In this document: positions 32,444 through 40,340 of the stretch, in pieces
Layout of the letters: each line of letters starts with the position of its first letter
How positions within the stretch are numbered: position 1 is the stretch's first letter
DNA from: UBA7703 sp963667195
Lineage (GTDB): Bacteria; Bacillota; Clostridia; Christensenellales; CAG-138
Reading direction: 5' to 3'
Assembly: GCA_963667195.1 (NCBI GenBank)
Contig: OY762962.1
Coordinates: forward strand, 2,790,001-2,854,000
DNA: 64,000 nt
Program-made: the position numbers and the translations under genes
Notes under the pieces: model-generated
The model's database searches: none
What the model was told of the DNA's origin: nothing
Seen by the model: only the letters and a program-made list of their open reading frames with translations

Positions 32444-33199
32444 TTACTCGGGCTTGTATGCGATTCGTTCGTCTCGCTTGTCGTGCAGGTGATCCACAAG
32501 CGCGAAGATGCGCTTTCGAAACAGATACAGGAGCGCGACACCGATGACCAGTACCGCGCCAAGCAGCGCCACGCTGAGATAGTCGCCATGCAGCAGCTTG
32601 TTTCCGATGGCGTTGAGCATGAGCAGCGTCGGGATGCTGCCCAGATACACGGAGAAGAAGAACTGCCAGAACGTGATCTTCGTGCGTGCGGCGATATATG
32701 GCACCAATCCGTTTGGCAGCATCGGAATCAGGCACGCCAACGCTACCACAAAGCCCGGATGCTGAGACTCGGTTAAAAAGCGGAAGCGGGATTCGCTGGC
32801 GTTGCTAGCGGAAAAGAGCTGATCCAAACGGTTGCCGAGCCGCCTTGCGCTGAAGAACACCGCGATATTTGCCAGCACATATCCGACATGGCAGATGACA
32901 AATCCCCAGAGCGTGCCGAACACGACGCCGATGGCAACCTGAATCGGCCCTCCGGGAAAGAAAATGCTGATGATCTGAACGATCTGTAACAGCATCGCGA
33001 GCAAGACTCCACCAACGCTGCCGAAGCCGCGAATGTACCGCACGAGCTCCTGCTGGTCTCCGTGCTGCAGCTCATCGGCAAAGCCGGGCAGAATCGCGTT
33101 GAACGAAAGAAGTATGATCGAGAGCACAACGGCAAACGCCGCAATCAGCACAAGAACGCGAAGAATGTTATTCCGGCGTGTGATATGGTTTTGTCGCAT
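32444..33199 (-). CDS. TVP38/TMEM64-family (VTT domain) membrane protein
   Basis: A 251-residue integral membrane protein with about six hydrophobic helices. The family core is visible as FFPGGPIQVAIGVVFGTLWGF and the later LIPMLPNGLVPYIAA, matching VTT-domain proteins (DedA superfamily), some of which act as lipid scramblases or transporters. A basic N-terminus and a charged C-terminal tail are cytoplasmic by prediction. Its own promoter (TTGCAG, 17 bases, TATTCT) lies upstream on the minus strand with AAAGGAGCG before the ATG. Confidence 0.85.
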   Translation of the reverse strand: MRQNHITRRNNILRVLVLIAAFAVVLSIILLSFNAILPGFADELQHGDQQELVRYIRGFGSVGGVLLAMLLQIVQIISIFFPGGPIQVAIGVVFGTLWGFVICHVGYVLANIAVFFSARRLGNRLDQLFSASNASESRFRFLTESQHPGFVVALACLIPMLPNGLVPYIAARTKITFWQFFFSVYLGSIPTLLMLNAIGNKLLHGDYLSVALLGAVLVIGVALLYLFRKRIFALVDHLHDKRDERIAYKPE

Positions 33200-33364
33200 G
33201 CTGCGCTCCTTTCGCTTTTATCAACAGAATATTGCCTGCGTGTTATGACTGCAAAGAGATTGTAACATCTTCACTTTTTGGTGTAAATCGTTATTTTTTC
33301 GCGCACGCAGGAAGAAATAAGAGAAAAAGCGCCCTAATCCACAGGAACGTCACATTTCAAGTAT

Positions 33365-33393
33365 TTGAACTATGCCGCTAAATCTATTATAAT
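33365..33393 (+). promoter_or_regulatory. Near-consensus promoter abutting the start codon
   Basis: TTGAAC (33365-33370) and TATAAT (33388-33393) are 17 bases apart. The ATG at 33401 lies only seven bases after the -10, so the mRNA should start at or within a base or two of the start codon. Confidence 0.65.
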
Positions 33394-33400
33394 AGCAACC

Positions 33401-34669
33401 ATGAAACGTGCATTTTTAGGGAAAACAGTTTTGATTCTTATCGTGAGCATCCTGCTCACACTTGGGCTTGCGGCCTGCTCGCAGGCGCTTGACTCGCTCA
33501 ACACCGCAGCGGAAACGATGGCAACTCCGGTTCCCGTCGCAACCGCGGAACCCGTCATCACGACAGGAGACCCCATGACGGCTCCGCTGACTGATTCGAG
33601 CGCGGTACCGACCGGCTACACAAAGGTTGAGCTTGCGGACACGAACATCGCTTTGTTTGCGTTTACGGATCAGGATGGCAAACTCCAGTACCGCGTTTAC
33701 GGCGGCTACACCACGTTTGTCAACGGAGTCGCGGACGAAACCACCAACGGCTTCTATCCGTCCGACGAAACCGGCGCGATTCTCGCCGACTCTGCGGAAG
33801 CGTTTGTCGATCCCGCGACGGAACCATTTGGCGTTTGCGATAGCACGCCTCTGCCGGATACGCTTCGTCTGCGCGCAAAGTATACGCAGCTCGAAAACGG
33901 TCTCATCACCGGCACCGAAGGCGGAACGTTTGTCTACGGTTCCTTTGCCGGCGGAGAAGGTGCGTTTTATCCCGCGGACAGCACAGGGAAGATGGTTGCG
34001 GGCGCACTGCCCACGACCGAGAAGATCGCTGTCCCGTCCTATACGCCAACCACAGTTCCCACGGCGGATGGCGATCGCATGATCATCGTCTATATCGGTA
34101 CGCAAAGCGTCGTCGTCTACAAGGCGGTTGACGGTGAGTGGACCGAGGAGCGCGTGATGATCTGCTCGACTGGACGCAGCAAAGATTTGACCCCGCGCGG
34201 CAACTTCAACCTCGTTCGCCAGTACCCGTATAAGAAGATGGGGCAGGTTCACGGCGAGAACGTCTATTCGCAATACGCAAGCCGCATTACCGGCAGCTAT
34301 TTGTTCCACTCGGTTCCGATCGGTGGCGACAAGCGCAATCTTCAGGAATACGGCAAGAAGCAGATGATCGTGAAATATTACGAGTCGCTGGGCACCATTG
34401 CCTCCGGCGGATGCGTTCGCCTTCGTTGCGTAGACGCCTACTGGGTCTATATGAACTGCGTCGTTGGAACGCCCATCACAATCACGGATGACAGCGGACC
34501 TACGCCGCCGACACCGCCGGCTTTGATCTATGAGGAGCCGTACATGACCGCAGACCATAAATACGGCTGGGACCCGAGCGATCCCGATCCGGAGAATCCT
34601 TACCACAAGGTCTACACGCCGGAATTCGTTCTGGATGGCCCGGTGGTCGATAAATCCAAGGACAATTAA
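33401..34669 (+). CDS. L,D-transpeptidase (YkuD) lipoprotein
   Basis: A 422-residue exported protein. Signal peptide with lipobox GLAAC and lipidated Cys26. Then a Thr/Pro/Ala-rich tether, two repeated segments of about 60 residues (around 60-190, each with a YxxF/YP-SD pattern), and a YkuD catalytic domain at about residues 225-365 with the SGGCVRLR active-site motif and an upstream His. A Pro-rich C-terminal tail follows. Predicted to make 3-3 peptidoglycan cross-links or anchor proteins at the cell wall. The MKRAF start is required for a charged signal-peptide n-region; no ribosome-binding site lies before it. Confidence 0.88.
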   Translation: MKRAFLGKTVLILIVSILLTLGLAACSQALDSLNTAAETMATPVPVATAEPVITTGDPMTAPLTDSSAVPTGYTKVELADTNIALFAFTDQDGKLQYRVYGGYTTFVNGVADETTNGFYPSDETGAILADSAEAFVDPATEPFGVCDSTPLPDTLRLRAKYTQLENGLITGTEGGTFVYGSFAGGEGAFYPADSTGKMVAGALPTTEKIAVPSYTPTTVPTADGDRMIIVYIGTQSVVVYKAVDGEWTEERVMICSTGRSKDLTPRGNFNLVRQYPYKKMGQVHGENVYSQYASRITGSYLFHSVPIGGDKRNLQEYGKKQMIVKYYESLGTIASGGCVRLRCVDAYWVYMNCVVGTPITITDDSGPTPPTPPALIYEEPYMTADHKYGWDPSDPDPENPYHKVYTPEFVLDGPVVDKSKDN

Positions 34670-34684
34670 CGCAATCTAGAAACA

Positions 34685-34711
34685 AAGAACCGCCGAATCA
34701 GGCGGTTCTTT
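34685..34711 (+). terminator. Terminator after the YkuD gene
   Basis: AAAGAACCGCC and GGCGGTTCTTT form a stem around GAATCA, followed by T residues. Confidence 0.85.
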
Positions 34712-34746
34712 TATATGTACAAAAGCTCCATTCTCGAGAGAAAACA

Positions 34747-34778
34747 AAAACACAGAACCGTTGATCGATTCTGTGTTT
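34747..34778 (-). terminator. Terminator of the tRNA-Glu transcript
   Basis: AAACACAGAA and TTCTGTGTTT form a stem; read on the minus strand it is followed by a T-rich tract. Confidence 0.75.
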
Positions 34779-34782
34779 CTGA

Positions 34783-34858
34783 TGGCACCCAGTAGGGGAG
34801 TCGAACCCCTGTTCCCGCCGTGAGAGGGCGGTGTCCTAGGCCACTAGACGAACTGAGC
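34783..34858 (-). tRNA. tRNA-Glu (CTC)
   Basis: Complete cloverleaf of 76 bases with encoded CCA. The anticodon stem CCGCC/GGCGG encloses a loop with CTC. The acceptor stem GCTCAGT/ACTGGGT includes two G-U pairs. It stands alone with its own promoter and terminator. Confidence 0.93.
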
Positions 34859-34872
34859 GAGCTGCAAGGGAT

Positions 34873-34901
34873 ATGATACCGAAATATCGGCCTCCTGTCA
34901 A
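34873..34901 (-). promoter_or_regulatory. Promoter of tRNA-Glu
   Basis: On the minus strand TTGACA and TATCAT are separated by 17 bases, about 15 bases before the tRNA. Confidence 0.7.
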
Positions 34902-34981
34902 TAGAATTTTGCAATTAAAGCGACGGGATTTTTCTCGCGACTTTTACTTGAATTTAGAACGTTTGCTGCGTTGAAATCAAA

Positions 34982-35012
34982 GAGAACGGCAGCAACTTCT
35001 ACTGCCGTTCTC
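34982..35012 (-). terminator. Terminator of the acyltransferase gene
   Basis: GAGAACGGCAG and CTGCCGTTCTC form a stem with a nine-base loop; the minus-strand tail is T-rich. Confidence 0.7.
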
Positions 35013-35018
35013 GCGCTT

Positions 35019-36287
35019 TTATTGCTCTTTTTGCTTGTTTCGCATGTGGTGCTGATAGAGTTCCTCGGTCGCGAGCGCAATTTTCGTAACCGCAAAATCC
35101 TCCATTTGAGGATAGCAATACCAGGTATCCTCCAGTGTGTTGAGATCGACGCAATCGCCGTATTTACCGAGATAATCAAACTCAATATGGCAGGAGTAGA
35201 GCGAGGGGACAGGTTTTACCATTTTAAAATCGCCGAACGCGCCCGTGCCGCGCACCGTAAAGCCCTCCATGCCGTGCTCCAGCGTTCCGTCGCCGATGTG
35301 GATGTAACCCTTTGCGTTGGGCAGTGACATCACGCGTACGGGCGCTGTGAAGGCGTAGGTGCCCGCTTCCACCTCGCGGCGGACGTTGGCACGCTCCCAC
35401 TCGTACCAAGACGGGATATGTGAAAACTCCGTCTCGCCTTCGAGCGCGCGCAAACTGCCGAGCTCGTCCATCTCCCAGCGCTTGCCGCAGGCTTTACAGA
35501 AAAGCTGGGTTCCCTTGGAGTCCATCTCGTATTCGGCGTTGCAGCGCGGGCATTGGTACAGCACCTTGTGCAAGCCTTCCGCGCGCGTTTTGCTCTTAAC
35601 GCGGATGCCGCGCGCGCGTTGCCAGGCAAAATCGTCGTAGATAAACGCGTTGTTGATCGCCTGATTGACCTCATCCGCGGTGGCTTTTGCAAGTGCTTCC
35701 GCGGTAAAGAGGCAGGTGAGTTCCGATTCAACGGGTTTCACGCCGTGATCGGTCAGATGCCACACGGGCGAATTCACATGGTGCCCGTGCATGATCAGGC
35801 TCACGACCGGCACCTTGAGGAGCTTGCAGAGCTTGCCGAGGGAATCCGGCAGAACGGCGTTTGTGCCGCATAGGGAATAGCGCGCTTCCGGGTAGAGCAC
35901 GGCGATATCGCCGTTTTTGACGACGCGAGATAATTGGCGCACGAGCACCGCGTCGTTCGTAAACTTTCGTTTGCAGATGCAGCCAACGATGCGCAGTAGC
36001 CACTCCCGGCTGGCAAATCCCTTCCTGGTGGGTGAGGTGAATCCGTCGATGGCGACGACATAGTTCGCGCGATGGGGAAATATCGCGGCGGTTGTCACCT
36101 TAAAATCGAGAAATGCGTTATGGTTGCAGAGCAGAACATACGGCGGCTTGATGCCTTCCATGTGAATCCGCTGAATCTTTGCACGATGCTTCCAAACATC
36201 GGGATAGCTGATTGCCCAGGCGAGCGGGCGGAGTCTTTGTTTTTTCGGGAATGCAAGCATGTCGAAGCGAACGAATGGATCCTGCAC
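35019..36287 (-). CDS. 1-acyl-glycerol-3-phosphate acyltransferase-like protein with zinc ribbon
   Basis: A 422-residue protein. The N-terminal half is a PlsC-type acyltransferase with the NHxxxxD motif (His56, Asp61) and a later YPEARYS stretch. A zinc ribbon with CPRC and CKAC follows (about residues 240-275), and the C-terminal about 120 residues form a domain that I do not recognise. The start chosen is GTG at 36287, which has AGAAGGAGAA just upstream; the frame extends 29 codons further without such a site. It probably acylates lysophospholipid at the membrane face. The zinc ribbon plus C-terminal domain is unusual for simple PlsC. Confidence 0.8.
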   Translation of the reverse strand: MQDPFVRFDMLAFPKKQRLRPLAWAISYPDVWKHRAKIQRIHMEGIKPPYVLLCNHNAFLDFKVTTAAIFPHRANYVVAIDGFTSPTRKGFASREWLLRIVGCICKRKFTNDAVLVRQLSRVVKNGDIAVLYPEARYSLCGTNAVLPDSLGKLCKLLKVPVVSLIMHGHHVNSPVWHLTDHGVKPVESELTCLFTAEALAKATADEVNQAINNAFIYDDFAWQRARGIRVKSKTRAEGLHKVLYQCPRCNAEYEMDSKGTQLFCKACGKRWEMDELGSLRALEGETEFSHIPSWYEWERANVRREVEAGTYAFTAPVRVMSLPNAKGYIHIGDGTLEHGMEGFTVRGTGAFGDFKMVKPVPSLYSCHIEFDYLGKYGDCVDLNTLEDTWYCYPQMEDFAVTKIALATEELYQHHMRNKQKEQ

Positions 36288-36406
36288 GAATTCTCCTTCT
36301 CGCGGGCAACACTGTCGCGTGGGAATGTTAAGAACACTGCTCGTATTATAGTGTGCGGTACTTGAGACTGTCAATCAAAACGCGCGGCACATTCTCGCGA
36401 GCAAAA

Positions 36407-36430
36407 AAAGAAGCGCAGATGCGCTTCTTC
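36407..36430 (-). terminator. Terminator of the isochorismatase gene
   Basis: GAAGCGCA and TGCGCTTC form a tight stem with a seven-base T-run on the minus strand. Confidence 0.85.
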
Positions 36431-36445
36431 ATCTGATTTCGTTAA

Positions 36446-36973
36446 TTAGGAAAGAATGCCAAGCGCCTCTTCCATGGGTACCACGCGCGCGAGCGGCTCG
36501 TGCCAAATCATGCGCTCGTAATAGGTGATCAGCTTTTCGCCGGAGAGGAAGGGGTTTGCGTAGGTGGTGGTGGCTCCTGCGGGGATCACGACGTCGTAGC
36601 CGAACTCAAAGGCGACCTTTACGCTGGTATCGATACAATACTCCGTCTGCATACCACAGACCACGAGACGGGATATATCGCGCTCGATCAGGTAATCACG
36701 AAGTCCGGTCTGACGAAACGCGCTACCAAAGCGCTTGTCAAACACACGCTCTTCTGCGCGCGGATGCAGCGACTTTTCCAGCTGCCAGCCGCTTGTGCCG
36801 TAAGCCAACACATCGCCTTCTCCGCCGTCATGACGCACGTAGATGACCTCTGCGCCGCTCTGATGCGCGGTGTCGATGAGAAGCTTGAGATTGAGCATAA
36901 ACTCGTCCATGCGGGCGGGATGATCGTCGATCATCGCCTGCTGAACGTCGATCACGAGCAGTGCTGTCTTCAT
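36446..36973 (-). CDS. Isochorismatase-family cysteine hydrolase
   Basis: A 175-residue cysteine hydrolase with the catalytic triad Asp9, Lys80 and Cys113 (in TEYCIDTS). The fold is shared by nicotinamidases, isochorismatases and N-carbamoylsarcosine amidases, so the substrate is uncertain; a small amide or ester is likely. GGAGACGATG overlaps the start. Followed by an intrinsic terminator. The CDGSH gene lies 39 bases upstream on the same strand and may share a transcript. Confidence 0.88.
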   Translation of the reverse strand: MKTALLVIDVQQAMIDDHPARMDEFMLNLKLLIDTAHQSGAEVIYVRHDGGEGDVLAYGTSGWQLEKSLHPRAEERVFDKRFGSAFRQTGLRDYLIERDISRLVVCGMQTEYCIDTSVKVAFEFGYDVVIPAGATTTYANPFLSGEKLITYYERMIWHEPLARVVPMEEALGILS

Positions 36974-37012
36974 ACATCGTCTCCTTTGTGTTGATCGGTT
37001 GAAAGAAATCGG

Positions 37013-37696
37013 TTAAACCTCGTCGTCCCGGTAGCCTTCCGAAACATGACGGGAATCGCAAAACGGCTTGTTGCCGGAGAACCCACAACGGCAGAGCACG
37101 ACGCGATTGCGCACTTCATACCGGCTTCCGTCAGCGGATTCGATCGGGATGCCGCCCTTGACGAAGATGCCACAGCTGACGCGCTCTTCCGGGTCTTGCA
37201 AAATCTCGATGCCGGGTTCATAAATGGGTTCGTGTACCGTTCCGTCCTTTTCAACCGCGGTCAGGCGGCCGGCGGGGCATTCGTTTGCGGCGATGATCGC
37301 CTCGCTGTGGTGATACTCGCTCGCGGAATCCTCGGCTAGCTCCCAAGCATCTCCTGCTTCGCGATGGCAAAAGCGCGCAAACGCGCATCTTCCGTCGTCC
37401 AGCAGGTCAATTCCCGCGCCGTCGATGCGGGCAGCACGCGACATATAGTCCGTTTTGCAGGCGGTCTCCGTTCCATCAAAATGGGCGGCGACATGAGAGC
37501 CGTCGCAGAAAGGCGGTGTTTTCGTCTTGCCGCAGCGACAGAGGGAATAGGATGCGCGCTGAGCTAACGGCTCGCCGTCTTCATAGACATAGCCGTTGCC
37601 ATGGGGAATGATGATCTTTTCGGAAAGCGGCACGGAACCCGAAACGATGTACGGGCCGTCCTTCACGATGCGAATGTGCGGTTGTTTTTTCTCCAT
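37013..37696 (-). CDS. CDGSH iron-sulfur protein with two CDGSH motifs and a central Cys-rich domain
   Basis: A 227-residue protein. CDGSH-type 2Fe-2S motifs occur twice: Cys53, Cys55, Cys64, His68 and Cys202, Cys204, Cys213, His217, the second reading CDSRH instead of CDGSH. A central segment (about 95-150) with Cys104, Cys110 and Cys140 resembles the divergent mono-cluster ferredoxin-like domain found with CDGSH domains. No ribosome-binding site is obvious before the ATG. Predicted soluble redox or Fe-S storage protein. Its partner is unknown; nearby genes are also redox-related. Confidence 0.85.
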   Translation of the reverse strand: MEKKQPHIRIVKDGPYIVSGSVPLSEKIIIPHGNGYVYEDGEPLAQRASYSLCRCGKTKTPPFCDGSHVAAHFDGTETACKTDYMSRAARIDGAGIDLLDDGRCAFARFCHREAGDAWELAEDSASEYHHSEAIIAANECPAGRLTAVEKDGTVHEPIYEPGIEILQDPEERVSCGIFVKGGIPIESADGSRYEVRNRVVLCRCGFSGNKPFCDSRHVSEGYRDDEV

Positions 37697-37787
37697 GTCG
37701 AAACATACGATCCAATTTCATAAGATGGGGATGGCTATTGATATAGTATTCGTGAAATCGCGTTTTGTAAAGTTTTATATGAACATA

Positions 37788-37829
37788 AAAAACCACCCTC
37801 AGCCGAAAGTTACCGGGAAAGGGTGGTTT
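37788..37829. terminator. Hairpin after the FMN reductase gene
   Basis: AAACCACCCT and AGGGTGGTTT form a stem with a long loop, with A and T runs on either side, so it may act in both directions. Confidence 0.7.
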
Positions 37830-37843
37830 TCTTACAATTGAAT

Positions 37844-38398
37844 TTAAGCGCCGATGAACTTCAGAAACGCGTCCGCTTGCTTTTGCAGATAGGGCAGGCT
37901 CGTGGTCAATTGAAGCCTTCCCGCCTCGTCCGCCTGCTGCGAGACATTCGGAATCGTCAGCCTGGGGAAGTTCATCACGTTTGCATTGAGCATGCTCAAC
38001 AGCATCACGAGCATATCCTGCGCAATCAGAGTGCCGCCCATACCGGGAGAAGCGCCGCTAATGGCGATCGCTTTTCTCGACAGAACCTGTCGCTCTTCTT
38101 TGCTGATGGGCCTAGAGAGCCAGTCTATCAGGTTTTTCAGCACGCCGGGGTAGGAATGGTTGTATTCCGGCGTGAAGATCCAAACGCCGTCCGCGGACTT
38201 GATCTGTTCGCGAACGCGGCAAACCGCCTCCGGCGCGGGATACTCGATGTCCTGATTCATCAGCGGGACATCATCATAATCGATGATGTCGAAGATCGCG
38301 CGGTCGCCTACAATCTCTTTTGCAGCAAGAGCAAGCTGACGATTGTAGGAGTTTTCACGCAGTGAGCCAACGATGGCGGCAATCCGTTTTTGTTCCAT
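37844..38398 (-). CDS. NAD(P)H-dependent FMN reductase
   Basis: A 184-residue flavodoxin-like reductase. The N-terminal phosphate loop GSLRENSYNRQLA and the TPEYNHSYPGVLKNLIDWLSR segment are hallmarks of the azoreductase/chromate reductase (ChrR/YieF-like) group. It probably reduces quinones or azo compounds with FMN, limiting redox cycling. It is the third gene of a minus-strand set with a dioxygenase and a pirin, 27 bases after pirin. Confidence 0.9.
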   Translation of the reverse strand: MEQKRIAAIVGSLRENSYNRQLALAAKEIVGDRAIFDIIDYDDVPLMNQDIEYPAPEAVCRVREQIKSADGVWIFTPEYNHSYPGVLKNLIDWLSRPISKEERQVLSRKAIAISGASPGMGGTLIAQDMLVMLLSMLNANVMNFPRLTIPNVSQQADEAGRLQLTTSLPYLQKQADAFLKFIGA

Positions 38399-38425
38399 AA
38401 AACTGTTCTCCTGTTTCCAAGCTTC

Positions 38426-39271
38426 TTATAAACTCGGTTTCTGTTTAATAAATGTTCCGTTGTTGAGTTCTTCAAACGCGAGATCAAGCTCATCCCGCGT
38501 GTTCATCACAATAGGCCCTCCCCATGCGACGGATTCATGCAGCGCTTTGCCGGAGAAGAGGATGAATCTTAAGTCGCGATCCGGCGTCGCTTCCACAAGA
38601 ATGCTGTCTCCCGCGCCGAAGAGCACTGCCGTCTTTTCCGAAAGCAGATGTGCGTTGATCACCGCGTCGCCAGTCATTAAGAACACGAATACGTTTTCCT
38701 CCGGCTTGGTGGGAAGTGTAATCTGTTCTCCTTTGGGTAGCGTCACATCAAGGATGCTCGCGGGAATATGCCGCGGCAGCACACCGCTGATACCACCGAA
38801 TCCGCCGGACAGTATTCGAACCTTCGCGCGACCTACCTCGACAACCGGTATCATCTCCTGCGTGATGCCTAGATAGGCGGGCTCTGTCATCTTCTCTTTC
38901 TTAGGCAAATTCAGCCAAAGCTGGAAACCGAGCATACGATCAGACGTTTGCGGCATTTCCTGATGGAGAATACCACTGCCGGCCGTCATCCATTGGCTCT
39001 CGCCGGAGTGGATTGTACCGCTGTTGCCGAGGTTGTCCATATGCTCGATTTTACCGTTGATGAGATAGGTAACCGTCTCGATCCCTCTGTGCGGATGCCA
39101 CGGAAAACCCGCGGTATAATCGTTTGGGTCGGTGGAATCGAAGGAATCCAACATCAAAAACGGATCGAAGTCATATACGTCGCGATTGCCGATGACGCGA
39201 ACGAGCGATACGCCCGCGCCGTCCACCGCGCGCTGGCCGCGCACGGTCTTCACGATTTCACGTTGTTTCAA
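38426..39271 (-). CDS. Pirin-family protein
   Basis: A 281-residue bicupin of the pirin family. The metal ligands His59, His61, His103 and Glu105 are conserved in WHPHRG and GILHQE. Bacterial pirins such as YhhW have quercetin 2,3-dioxygenase-like activity; others act as regulators. It lies 37 bases downstream of the LigB-type dioxygenase gene and is followed by FMN reductase. This fits processing of a catechol or flavonoid-like compound, which is inferred. Confidence 0.92.
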   Translation of the reverse strand: MKQREIVKTVRGQRAVDGAGVSLVRVIGNRDVYDFDPFLMLDSFDSTDPNDYTAGFPWHPHRGIETVTYLINGKIEHMDNLGNSGTIHSGESQWMTAGSGILHQEMPQTSDRMLGFQLWLNLPKKEKMTEPAYLGITQEMIPVVEVGRAKVRILSGGFGGISGVLPRHIPASILDVTLPKGEQITLPTKPEENVFVFLMTGDAVINAHLLSEKTAVLFGAGDSILVEATPDRDLRFILFSGKALHESVAWGGPIVMNTRDELDLAFEELNNGTFIKQKPSL

Positions 39272-39308
39272 TTTTTTTCACGCTCCTTTGGATACTCGTT
39301 CCGGGTCA

Positions 39309-40079
39309 TTATGAGAACACGTAGCTTGTCATACTCATGGAACCCAATGTGCAGTCCGCGTTAAACGCGCGAACCTGATCGTCTGCGTCACTTGCACCAA
39401 GCACATAGAGCAGCGGTGCGAAGTGGTCGATCGAGGGCACGGATAGCTGCGCGGGTTCGCCATCGTTTGCAAAGTTGATCACGTCCTGATGCCGCCCGCT
39501 CATCACCGCGCGGTGGATGTACTGGTCAAACTCCTGCGCCCACGGCTGACCGTCGTTCATGCGCCAGTCCACGCGGGCAAGGTTGTGCACCACGTTTCCG
39601 CTGCCGAAAACGAGCACGCCTTCGTTGCGGAGCGATCTTAGCTTTTTCCCGATCTCATAGTGTTCCGCAGGGGTCAGTGCCGCGTTTACGCTGAGCTGCA
39701 CGACCGGAATATCCGCGCCGGGGAAGACGCGGTGCAGCACCGACCATGTGCCGTGGTCAATGCCCCAGTTGTTGTCGATGGTCACAAAATCGCCGACAAG
39801 GTCGCGTGTGCGGTATGCGAGCTCCGGCGAACCGGGAGCAGGGTACTTGAGCGCATAGAGCTCATCGGGGAAACCGTACATGTCGTAAATCATCGCGGGC
39901 GTGGGGGAATCGTTCACCTTCGTGCCGCGCGTAAACCAGTGCGCCGAGATGGAAAGGATCGCTTTCGGCTTTTCCAACGTCTCTCCAAGCGCTTTCCATG
40001 CGCGCGAAAATTCGTTATCTTCAATTGCGTTCATCGGCGAACCATGACCGATGAAAATTACTGGCATCCTGTTTTTCAT
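39309..40079 (-). CDS. LigB-type class III extradiol dioxygenase (YgiD-like)
   Basis: A 256-residue ring-cleaving dioxygenase family protein. Metal-ligand candidates are His12 (GHGSP) and His47 (SAHWF), with a further His in the NWGIDHGTWS loop, all typical of YgiD, a 4,5-DOPA extradiol dioxygenase. First gene of a three-gene operon. An oxygen-using enzyme in an otherwise anaerobic genome is odd; it may act during microaerobic stress or have another activity. Its promoter carries an inverted repeat. Confidence 0.87.
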   Translation of the reverse strand: MKNRMPVIFIGHGSPMNAIEDNEFSRAWKALGETLEKPKAILSISAHWFTRGTKVNDSPTPAMIYDMYGFPDELYALKYPAPGSPELAYRTRDLVGDFVTIDNNWGIDHGTWSVLHRVFPGADIPVVQLSVNAALTPAEHYEIGKKLRSLRNEGVLVFGSGNVVHNLARVDWRMNDGQPWAQEFDQYIHRAVMSGRHQDVINFANDGEPAQLSVPSIDHFAPLLYVLGASDADDQVRAFNADCTLGSMSMTSYVFS

Positions 40080-40109
40080 ATGAATAACACCTCATTTCAG
40101 ATGTTAGGA

Positions 40110-40144
40110 TATCCGTTAAAGCGTTCGCATGAACCTAACGGATA
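40110..40144. repeat. Inverted repeat in the leader of the dioxygenase operon
   Basis: TATCCGTTA (40110-40118) and TAACGGATA (40136-40144) form perfect nine-base arms with a 17-base gap, between promoter and start codon of the minus-strand operon. Confidence 0.5.
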
Positions 40145-40154
40145 CCTTCTACTT

Positions 40155-40183
40155 ATACTAGTCCGAGTATGCATTCTTGTAAA
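40155..40183 (-). promoter_or_regulatory. Promoter of the dioxygenase–pirin–FMN reductase operon
   Basis: On the minus strand TTTACA (40178-40183) and TAGTAT (40155-40160) are 17 bases apart. ATACT and AGTAT arms (40155-40170) overlap the -10, suggesting an operator. Confidence 0.6.
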
Positions 40184-40255
40184 GTGCGTTTGGCACAATT
40201 CAGGTTACCGCACAGAAGTGAACCATGCGATAGGAGAAGCTTTTTTGAATCATGC

Positions 40256-40284
40256 TTGACACCGGAATCACAGCATGATATATA
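40256..40284 (+). promoter_or_regulatory. Promoter of the TetR gene
   Basis: TTGACA (40256-40261) and TATATA (40279-40284) are 17 bases apart. The operator pair starts two bases after the -10. Confidence 0.65.
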
Positions 40285-40285
40285 T

Positions 40286-40314
40286 TGAACGATCATTCAA
40301 TGAACATGCATTCA
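40286..40314. promoter_or_regulatory. Double palindromic operator, TGAAC-N4-ATTCA twice
   Basis: Two 14-base palindromes, each with arms TGAAC and ATTCA, occupy 40286-40299 and 40301-40314, separated by one base. They cover the predicted transcription start and are the likely autoregulatory site of the TetR protein encoded next. Confidence 0.7.
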
Positions 40315-40340
40315 ACATTATTTCGGAATCGAGTCTGGAT

